NCBI GenBank assembly: GCA_963678675.1
Contig: OY783192.1
Span: forward strand, 6,458,001 to 6,522,000
From: Xiphydria camelus
Lineage: Eukaryota; Arthropoda; Insecta; Hymenoptera; Xiphydriidae
Direction: 5' to 3'
DNA: 64,000 nucleotides
Below, one piece after another: positions 34,501 to 43,715 of the stretch; the first letter of the stretch is position 1, and each line of letters opens with the position of its first letter. The notes below the pieces were generated by a model, which did no database searches, was not told where the DNA came from, and saw only the letters and a program-made list of their open reading frames with translations. The position numbers and the translations under genes were made by a program.

Positions 34501-37500
34501 CTGCTTCAAAAAGCGTGTCGTTAATGATTTTTTCAGCGAAGCGTCTTTGGTCAGGAAGTAGCCTCTTTAATTTAATTGCCCAGCCCTTAGCTAGTATGTC
34601 CTCTTCTGACTCGGGCCTCTTAAAATACTCAGTTGCTAATCCCACCAGTTGTTCAGTGGAATCTGACTGAACTTTTCTTTTCTTTTTTGGTGGAAGTGGA
34701 AGGGCTTGTTCATTGAGACTAGGTGGAGCAGCTTTGTTGGAAAGGGACTCTTCACTTTGGGAGGCAAACTGTGACTGTGGGTCATCATCAGACAATGGTT
34801 GCTAAAACAAAAAAAATAAATTGATAAATTAATGAAAATGATTGAAAAAAACTTATTAGTACACAAATACGTTCAATTACATGTACCTATTTATTTCTTG
34901 TGTTACTACTAAAATGTTTATGCAACGATATCTCAACTCGGCACCACAAGTTTACAGTTTGCCTTTGCCTTCTCCCACTTCAGCACACCAACAACAATAT
35001 CAAGAAACCTCTCAGAACGCAAATGCTGCTGATTTTTTTTCATCTTTCACCTCAATGTGAAATTGAAACAAACTATGGAGATAATACTAAAATTTTTGTT
35101 TCGTATTGTTAAAGGTTCCTAAATCTGAAGAGGGATGGAAGCAAGTCGCACAGGGATTCGAAGATCAATGGAATTTCCATAATTGTATCGGGAGCGTCGA
35201 TGGCAAGCACATGTTACTCCAAAAACCCTATAACTCTGGTTCTTATTACTACAATTATAAAGGTTCCTTCAGTATTGTGCTTATGGCTATTGTTAATTCC
35301 AATTATGAATTTATGATGGTCGACGTAGGAGCGAATGGTCGAGTGTCGGATGGAGGTGTGATGAAGAATACGTTGTTTTGGCAGAAGTTGTCTAAGAACC
35401 AACTTAATATACCTGATTCTCGTGAGTTTCCAGGTACTGATAAAAAGTTTCCGTACGTGTTCGTTGGAGACGAGGCTTTTCAACTAATGCCTAATTTTAT
35501 GAAACCCTACAACAGAGCCTTATTGACAGATGAGAGAAAGATATTCAATTACAGATTGTCCCGAGCAAGGAGGGTTGTTGAAAATGTTTTTGGAATATTA
35601 ACTAAGCGATTCAAAATATTTCAGAAAGAAATTAAATTTGAACCTAACAAAGCTAGAAAAATTGTTCTCGCGTGCTGTCATTTGCACAACTACCTGTGTA
35701 CGAGAACCAGAGCCAAATATTTACAACCTAATGACGTTGATATTGAAAATCCTTCGACTGGTGCTGTGGAACATGGGTCATGGAGACAAGACACACAGTT
35801 GATGACACCACTTCAAAGAACAAGAGGCAACTCAGTTGTTGAAGCAAAAAAAGTGAGGGATGATTTCTGTGAATTCTTCAACACCTCTGGGGCAGTTCCA
35901 TGGCAAAATAAGTGCCTGAATAATTAGTAACAACAAGACTAGTAGCAGTATATTTTGTATTGTTTAACGATAAAATCAATAAAAATTGAGAAACTGGTAT
36001 TTTGTCTGTTATTTTATACCCATGCATACGACTAAGTAATACCTTTGAAGTATTCCAGTCAAGTAACGAAGTTTAGCATGAGAAATTTACATAATTATGT
36101 ACAGCAATATAAAGTGCTTACCTCTGAAGTTTCGGTTGGTGCTACTTCTATCTGATCCTTTATGAAAGAAAGCTCCTTGTAATACCACAACGAAGGTTCC
36201 GGGATGTCATCCGTTGAAGCCCCAGACACCTTTTGTCTCTCGATTGCCTTATGCTCCCTATTGAAATTGGTTCTCAAAACATTAATTTTCTTCTTCAATT
36301 CATTAACTGTGTAATCCGGTTTTAACGCCTTCAATGCCCGTACTATTTTTTCAAAAGCAGCACTTTTTTTGTTCCTATTAAAATAGTCCTTGCTCTTTAC
36401 CCTCCAGAGTTCAGGGCAATCTCTGTACAAGTCAATTAAGAGACTTATAAACTCGTGTTCCGAATTTTGCAGTTGCTGGCTCTTCCCAACACTTTCCTCT
36501 TCGTTTTCCACTGGAGTTTCGGAGAGCGGTGAAGCCTCCATGGTAGCCGCTATGTGACTGACGCAATGCTTGATAAAACCCAGCCTACACGGTCAATCGC
36601 TTGAGACAAATGCTTGAGTCATTCAAACATTCTATCAATCACCGTCAAGGCTTGGCTCAAACGTCAAACAGGTTCCTAGACGGTCAATCGTGCTTGATTC
36701 AATCGCTTGATTCAAGCATTTGATCAAAATGATTGACCGTCTAGGGCCTCCTTTAGAGTTGGCTTCGGAAGAGTGCGCTGCGTTCTTACGAGTGTGGCGA
36801 AAAGGATGTGGTCGCCATCTAATCGGCGGAGCGATTCGTCCCGGAGTCAGCCTGTGGACTCGTCAGTAAAGGCCATCACACGTGAAAAAACGTAAGCAGT
36901 AACAGTAAGGATTGACCAACCAGAAAGCTTGTTTAAGCATAATTCCGTAAGAATTATATTTCTGATTGGTCAATCCTTACTGTTACTGCTTACGTTTTTT
37001 CACGTGTGATGGCCTTTAAGGCTAGGCCGACTCCTGCCTTAGACGCTCTGTGGTCCTCAGTGACAGACGGGCAGTTGCGGTCTTATATAGAAACTTGCCC
37101 GTTGTTGGACCACTAACGAGAAGCCGAAAGCCGTGGAGTCGAAGGTCGGCGCCACCTGGTGGCAGGGCGCCGTAGCGCGACGGGTCGCCACACGAGCCGT
37201 GTTTCCGCGAAACCTGTATGATTATTTCTCATCACTTCTACACATTATTTACCATTATTTACAAATTCAGTTAATTTCGAGGTTAGACGCTTCGATCTCC
37301 CGAATTGACAGTTCCCGGGAAATCAGACGTTTCACACTTTTTGCTCTCGAAACACGGCTCGTAAGAACGCAGCGCACTCTTCTCAAGCCAACTCTAACTA
37401 CAGCACCGTTCCAAGCACTACCAAAGTCAAATGTCAGGGAAATTCAAATACTTGCGTTTTATCCACGGGACATACTGTATATGGTTCTTCATATATAATC

Positions 37501-37911
37501 AGATAGAGACAAATTTCGAATATGATAATATCTAATTATTATATATGATCATATATGTATAGTTATATATAAACATTTTTTCTCGGGTGTTTTCATCTAG
37601 TATACGTTAATTGAAGCCGAAGGTTCATAGCGTGATACGCAGCTTTTCTTTCGTATAATAACTTATGGATATTTTGTTGCAGGTATGCATTTGCAGGCAT
37701 CCTACAAGCGATATACAGTGGTAATCGAAATAATTTGGAATGTTTTAACAATTTCTGTCACTTTCAAAAACCCGAACACATTCTCGAGTATGCGAACATA
37801 TCTTTGACGTCATTCTATCCGGTTATAATCGCTTTAACCGCGTGGATCTTTTGTTTACACGTATCCATTTACGCGGTACTTCGATGGAAGTTGTACAGAG
37901 CTACAAGATAA
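22218..37911 (+). CDS. ABCG-family half-transporter 2
   Basis: Complete ABCG half-transporter of 672 codons by this model. Exons: 22218-22494, 27350-27660, 28890-29063, 29257-29467, 29566-29688, 29838-29986, 30074-30242, 30328-30428, 31007-31162, 31296-31414, 37683-37911; the summed length is divisible by three. Start: first ATG of a long frame with the N-terminal segment [17 protein letters not shown]. ATPase motifs in order: Walker [11 protein letters not shown]-loop SYIPQE, signature [16 protein letters not shown], Walker [15 protein letters not shown]-loop CAVHQPSS. Hydrophobic segments follow ([43 protein letters not shown]) and the tail ends WKLYRATR. The exon 1/2 junction is uncertain: the better-looking donor CG|GTATGG (22486) is out of phase with exon 2, whereas A|GTAGTT (22494) is in phase; a small missed exon is the alternative. 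Substrate unknown. Intron-exon architecture matches ABCG 1, pointing to tandem duplication. The last intron is 6.3 kb of nested transposons. Confidence 0.9.
23235..23455 (-). mobile_element. Hammerhead-bearing dispersed repeat, copy 1
   Basis: Homologous to the LTR-like insertion at 36793-37192. On the minus strand it begins (T)GTAGCGACCCGTCACGC, includes GGTGGCACCGACC and a TATA-like CATATACAAG about 40 nt upstream of the ribozyme, and ends just past the ribozyme (CCGCCGAT). AAAAC flanks both sides. It lacks the 28-nt end (TGGCGACCACATCC...) seen in the other copy, so it may be truncated or use a different end. Confidence 0.55.
23241..23314 (-). ncRNA. Hammerhead ribozyme, type III topology (copy 1)
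   Basis: Read 5'->3' on the minus strand from 23314. Stem III 5' strand CGGAGCGU, then cleavage triplet GUC (cut after the C at 23306). Stem I is UAAAGC/GCCUUA with one A-C mismatch, closing loop AGGAGUCGGCCUA. The CUGACGA core matches CUGANGA. Stem II is GUCC/GGAU with a G-U closing pair and loop ACAGGCCGACUCCG. GAAA follows, then stem III 3' strand ACGUUCCG, which pairs over eight positions with one wobble. Every conserved core nucleotide is present. The two loops carry 11 complementary bases (GGAGUCGGCCU/AGGCCGACUCC) that could kiss or refold as one long hairpin. It sits at the edge of a dispersed repeat shared with 36793-37192. Activity is inferred, not shown. Confidence 0.72.
24150..24672. 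repeat. Minisatellite, unit about 85-100 bp
   Basis: Units carry CAGTAGTAACTACTGAATAC, ATAGTAAAATGGAGTATTCA and AACTATTGGGAACTATTG. About five degenerate copies are seen; a G run (24331-24344) interrupts one. The array resumes at 25886-25955 after the transposon at 24678-25885, which therefore inserted into the array. Confidence 0.65.
24678..25885. mobile_element. DNA transposon, TIR CCCAGCTAGCACACTAACGTC
   Basis: Inverted ends CCCAGCTAGCACACTAACGT flanked by TA (24676-24677, 25886-25887). A second element (24961-25549) is inserted inside it. The remaining interior has no clear transposase; the frame at 25594-25754 has no recognisable motif. Confidence 0.65.
24961..25549 (-). mobile_element. 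Mariner/Tc1-like element with fused transposase remnant
   Basis: Inverted ends CA(A/G)GGTGC(A/G)CCAACGAAAC flanked by TA. A minus-strand frame (25165-25482) joins an N-terminal helix-turn-helix segment of the insect transposase/DUF4817 type ([17 protein letters not shown]) directly to the C-terminal signature [19 protein letters not shown]. The middle, including the first catalytic Asp regions, is deleted in frame. It is nested in the element at 24678-25885. Confidence 0.7.
26091..26174. repeat. Short hairpin repeat
   Basis: GTGTGAACCTATACAAACCAC and the inverted GTGGTACATATAGGTTCATA flank about 35 nt. Probably a MITE. Confidence 0.4.
27750..28465. repeat. Degenerate tandem motif region
   Basis: Variants of GGGGTTA.C.C.AATATTCGGGGT recur at 27755-27960 and flank the MITE (28398-28460 and 28713-28740). 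Between 27960 and 28390 the DNA is AT-rich with nothing recognised. Confidence 0.4.
28474..28708. mobile_element. piggyBac-like MITE
   Basis: TTAA at 28470-28473 and 28709-28712 flanks inverted ends CACGTTCGCTGCGGAACA and TGTTCCGCAGCGAACGTG. GC-rich interior with inverted CGCGGCTCCCGCGTG motifs. No transposase. TTAA duplication and end sequence are typical of piggyBac-derived MITEs. Confidence 0.75.
31501..31530. repeat. (TA)n microsatellite
   Basis: About 15 TA units at the start of the last intron of ABCG 2. Confidence 0.9.
31635..32395. mobile_element. Foldback Tc1/mariner-type element
   Basis: Ends CAG(C/T)CTGTTAAGTAAGAGCG are inverted and flanked by TA (31633-31634, 32396-32397). Both arms carry degraded copies of a Tc1-like transposase C-terminus: the right arm reads [19 protein letters not shown] then [15 protein letters not shown]. 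The left arm is split by the MITE at 31749-31959. Confidence 0.7.
31749..31959. mobile_element. TTAA-flanked MITE nested in foldback arm
   Basis: TTAA (31745-31748, 31960-31963) flanks perfect inverted ends GAGGCCGACATACCTC. Inner arms CTTGTCGCAGTAGGGCT are also inverted. The other arm of the host element shows the unoccupied site, confirming a later insertion. Confidence 0.7.
32440..32700. repeat. Near-perfect 250-bp palindrome
   Basis: Arms of about 115 bp beginning ATCGCACGTTTGCTGCAATA and ending ATTATCATAATCTGGCA surround a loop of about 20 nt. AT-rich foldback MITE inside the left arm of the outermost element. Confidence 0.7.
32735..33378. mobile_element. Non-autonomous element with TAA duplication, TIR CACAGGCCTGCGA
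   Basis: TAA (32732-32734, 33379-33381) flanks inverted ends CACAGGCCTGCGA. The three-base TAA target fits PIF/Harbinger, but the interior has no transposase. Confidence 0.6.
33748..35927 (+). CDS. Harbinger DDE transposase
   Basis: Two exons, 33748-34173 and 35115-35927, give 412 aa. Exon 1 begins at the first ATG (an ATG follows at once) and carries a basic [15 protein letters not shown] segment, then the helical N-terminal region typical of the family ([33 protein letters not shown]). Exon 2 carries the DDE_Tnp_4-type nuclease: first Asp in GSVDGKHML, second Asp in VFVGDEAF, Glu in [10 protein letters not shown]. The intron has GTATGT and TTAAAG ends and contains the 3' exon of the opposite-strand gene. 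It acts with the MADF-type partner on the element's inverted ends. A poly(A) signal AATAAA follows at about 35973. No break is seen; likely competent, but this is inference. Confidence 0.88.
34241..36541 (-). CDS. Harbinger MADF/Myb-like DNA-binding protein
   Basis: Two exons on the minus strand, 36541-36122 and 34801-34241, give about 326 aa. Exon 1 holds a MADF-type domain ([58 protein letters not shown]). Exon 2 has a PPKKKRKV nuclear-localisation-like stretch, a helical segment [18 protein letters not shown] and a Ser/Gln-rich tail. In Harbinger elements this partner helps bring the transposase to the nucleus and the TIRs. Its exon 2 lies entirely within the transposase intron, so the two transcripts overlap in antisense. 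Confidence 0.8.
34250..35062. repeat. Internal inverted duplication in the Harbinger transposase intron
   Basis: About 145 bp from the tail of the MADF-gene exon 2 (34250-34397) is repeated inverted at about 34918-35062 with few differences (shared CAACTCGGCACCACAAGTTT and CAGCACACCAACAACAATAT). The second copy is not spliced into either gene. Confidence 0.75.
36827..37050 (-). ncRNA. Hammerhead ribozyme copy 2, disrupted
   Basis: With the MITE at 36870-37016 mentally removed, the minus strand shows the same parts as copy 1: GUC, a perfect UAAGGC/GCCUUA stem I, CUGACGA, stem II GUCC/GGAC, and a stem III with two failures. The A after GAA is U (GAAU), which breaks the A15.1-U16.1 pair. The MITE also separates stem I from the CUGACGA core, so this copy should be inactive. 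Confidence 0.65.
36870..37016. mobile_element. Palindromic MITE with TAA duplication
   Basis: TAA (36867-36869, 37017-37019) flanks inverted ends AGGCCATCACACGTG; arms of about 55 bp (GTAAGCAGTAACAGTAAGGA) surround a short loop. Its insertion point is inside stem I of hammerhead copy 2; copy 1 shows the empty site. Confidence 0.75.
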
Positions 37912-38825
37912 AGGTACTGATTCTGTTTTTTGCCTTGTTTTGTTACATTTATCATTTGTATAATACATTTTATCTAAATTAGAGATGTGCGAATGGAAGC
38001 AAGAGTTGAGAGCATCCTAGTTATATATTTTACTTCCGATTTCGACAATACGCTCAATAGCATCTCCCTTTCTCTTTTTCTACAAGTCTCTTTCCTGAAG
38101 AATTAGTGTGCAATGTTGAACTCTGCCTTCATTATAGTCACAAATTTCTTTGCTCACTGGGAAGTGTTATAACGGGAACTGTAGAAAATTAAATAACGCT
38201 ATAGCGACGTATAGCTAATTTATATAGAAGCTAAATGTAAATAAGAATGAGCAAACTAATGCCATCCTATAACAGAATACGAAATGTTTGCTGTGGATTT
38301 ATACACAGGGAGTGCTCTTATATTGCAATGTAATTAAGACAAAATGATACATCGAATGTATATACGATGAATTTATTACACTTAAAAAAACGTGTAAATT
38401 ACAGGACATATATTCGGTGACATTTTCGGAGAAGACTGCAAGCAGTGATTTAGCATAAAAGCTTTCAGCGGGGATTACATTACTTATCAAATTTATTCGT
38501 AAATACGTGAAGTATATCCTCCCATAAAAGGAATGACATGAAGGGGGGTACAACGAATAGCAAATGTATACAATAAAATCATATGTAAAACGGTTTACTA
38601 AAACCATGTAAATAAATCAAAAATCATCGATCCATCTAAAATTATTTCGCAATAATCTGTTACGCATAATTTCCACTAGATATGCAACATTTTCTTAACT
38701 AATTTTTACGATTACAATATGTATTATATATATACGATTTGAATAAACACATACGATTTATATATAATTTGCATTCATTTAGTAAACATGATCTAAATAC
38801 ATATATTGCGAGAAGGAATCATATA
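37912..38825. other. Region between convergent ABCG 2 and Pgi genes
   Basis: AT-rich, no gene. It must hold both 3' UTR ends; AATAAA occurs on the plus strand near 38610 and on the minus strand near 38352, but neither can be assigned with certainty. Confidence 0.45.
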
Positions 38826-38997
38826 TTAAAAAAAAGGATAACGCTCTGGAGAATCACAAAATTCTTCTGTACACATACAATTCTGCGACTTCATGAAAGC
38901 GATCAGGCCATTTGTAGATGAGTCCTCAGAAAAGACGTGACCGTTGTGATTCAACATCGATAATATCTTCATAGCCAATTCTTTCCCGAGCACAACG
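38826..38997 (-). CDS. Pgi: Alternative terminal coding exon of Pgi
   Basis: A second last exon lies only 20 nt past the stop of the standard one. The acceptor GATTCTTTAG precedes a frame in phase with the same upstream donor (TGG GG|). It encodes 56 aa that align with the standard exon: GVVLGKELAMKI against [12 protein letters not shown], and an identical [10 protein letters not shown] followed by a Lys (FMK against FIK) at the position of the family's C-terminal active-site Lys. It then has a longer tail with NCMCTEEFCDSPERYPFF and a TAA stop. In the ten-residue identical block seven codons differ synonymously, the mark of selection on protein. Use would give a 573-aa isoform. Confidence 0.68.
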
Positions 38998-39017
38998 CTA
39001 AAGAATCAATCGAATGC

Positions 39018-42350
<3,333 letters not shown>

Positions 42351-43715
42351 TCTTAATTCAGTGTCACTTGCAGTACTTCTTGAAATTCAAATATCTCACT
42401 TGCGTCAGAAACTCACGTATGCGACTACCACAGAATAACTGACGCTATGATAATCATCCATTTTCAACTGCGTAAGCGCAACCTGCAGAATATATCGTAT
42501 ATTTGCCTAGAAGGCGCACCTATATCATTCTGTTTTCTAAACAAATATTTCAGTACCATAGGGACCGTGCAGGAACTAGAGAGGGCACTACTGTTGCCGA
42601 TGATCACGCTCTCGTCCGGACGGCATTTGTAACATTTGGGTGCAATTTGTTATGGCAACAGTAGGGAAAAATAATAAAATATGCTTAAAATTATTAAATA
42701 TGGATTTGGTCCAGTAGTTAATACTCGCATACGAGGACAAAATGATTCAAAGGGGGAAAAATTATTTCACGCGCATCATGTAGTAATGGAGGTGCAAAAT
42801 CCAGAAAAACAAGAAGTGACTTTTAACCGCTTCAGGCCTATTTAGAAGTGTAATTTTTTTGGCTTCATTCGGTTATCACATGTTTCATAGATCTCCGCAT
42901 CTTATAAATTTGTACTGTAGGTATTTTTAAGAAACACATACAAATACCTATAACATTGCCTTATGTGTTAACGTTACATGTAATTTCTTTTTTACTGTTT
43001 TTTAATCATAATAAAATAAGGACTTTTTTTACGAAGCACACATATTTAACAAGATAATAGCTTTATAAATATGTTCTACTCTAACTATATATAGTATTGT
43101 AAGTAAGAAAGTATAGTAGATACTATAAAAAGTTAGTTCTACGCATTCCTTTTGTGTGAATATTGCTTTTTACATTACAAACTATAGTTTGTACTTTTTT
43201 AAATCACAGTTATCCCACGCTGTAGCGATGTATGTACCTTATCAAGACAGTATTTTTAAATATCAGACAATAATCGGTTATTTCGATAACCGATCTGAAC
43301 TTGCTGACGACGCCACACTCGCGGATGACTAGGCATGCGCATTCACGCTTCTCCGATAATTCTATTGGACGAGGAGACCCACGGGGGTTCTCATGCAAAA
43401 CTCGCAATTTTGCTATGGTAGGTTTGGTCGTGGACATATGGTACAAAGTAAAATTTAGTTAACCTGTCTAGGTACAAAGACAAGGCCAAATATGAAATAT
43501 AATTACAACCAATCATCACAGTCGTATTACTAACATGAAGTTTCTAAAATACGCAGTTGCGCAGAATCGAACTGTAGTATCGATAGTCCACCCAAGCCAC
43601 GCTGCTTCGGAACCCGCCAGCGCTTGATCGTCGGCAAGTTCATGTTATTCGTTAACTTTTTGTGATACGACAGAAACGTTAAATCGCAATAACTTTGTAT
43701 AATTTAAGCACGAAA
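42351..43715. promoter_or_regulatory. Divergent promoter region of Pgi and the ZAD zinc-finger gene
   Basis: 1.37 kb separates the two start codons. It is AT-rich in the middle (42650-43210), less so near the zinc-finger gene. Apart from the DRE-like box no element was identified with confidence. Confidence 0.5.
43578..43585. promoter_or_regulatory. DRE-like box TATCGATA
   Basis: A perfect TATCGATA lies 130 bp upstream of the zinc-finger start codon. In Drosophila this is the DREF-binding core-promoter element of many housekeeping genes. A role here is inferred from position and sequence only. Confidence 0.5.

Larger units (their letters stand above)
33603..36751. mobile_element. PIF/Harbinger transposon, apparently full length
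   Basis: 3149 bp between TTA target duplications (33600-33602, 36752-36754). Inverted ends AGGAGGCCCTAGACGGTCAA continue into a palindromic ATCATTTTGATCAAATGCTTGA region. It encodes both usual Harbinger genes in opposite orientation: a DDE transposase (+) and a MADF/Myb-like DNA-binding protein (-). Both frames are open, so it is probably young. Confidence 0.88.
36793..37192 (-). mobile_element. LTR-like / retrozyme-like insertion carrying hammerhead copy 2
   Basis: CGAG at 36789-36792 and 37193-37196 flanks an insert with ends TGTGGCGA...TCGCCACA, the TG...CA form of an LTR with a 4-bp duplication. The empty site (TTACGAGCCGTG) survives in the opposite arm of the host element near 37350-37366. 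Without the 147-bp MITE inside it the insert is about 250 bp. On the minus strand: a CCACCAGGTGGC motif, a TATATAAG box (about 37090), the ribozyme, then TGGCGACCACATCC and the TCGCCACA end. No reading frame. Confidence 0.65.
33522..37477. mobile_element. Tc1/mariner-type element with long TIRs, split by Harbinger
   Basis: TA (33520-33521, 37478-37479) flanks ends CAGTATGTCCCGTG. The inverted arms run through ACGCAAGTATTTGAATTTCC, CTGTAGTTAGAGTTGGCTTC and GCGCTGCGTTCTTACGAG. The left arm is cut at its TTA by the Harbinger element, and then at CGAG by the LTR-like insertion. The right arm (37340-37477) is intact and preserves both empty sites. Confidence 0.75.
32410..37587. mobile_element. Outermost nested element, TIR CCCGGGAAAAAATGTTTATA
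   Basis: The ends CCCGGGAAAAAATGTTTATA and its inverted partner (right copy CCCGAGAAAAAATG...) begin arms of about 190 bp that also share GAAATTTGTCTCTATCTGAT and ATATATGA.GAA. The left arm is split by the palindrome (32440-32700) and the element at 32735-33378. The centre holds the element at 33522-37477. The target duplication was not determined. Confidence 0.6.
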
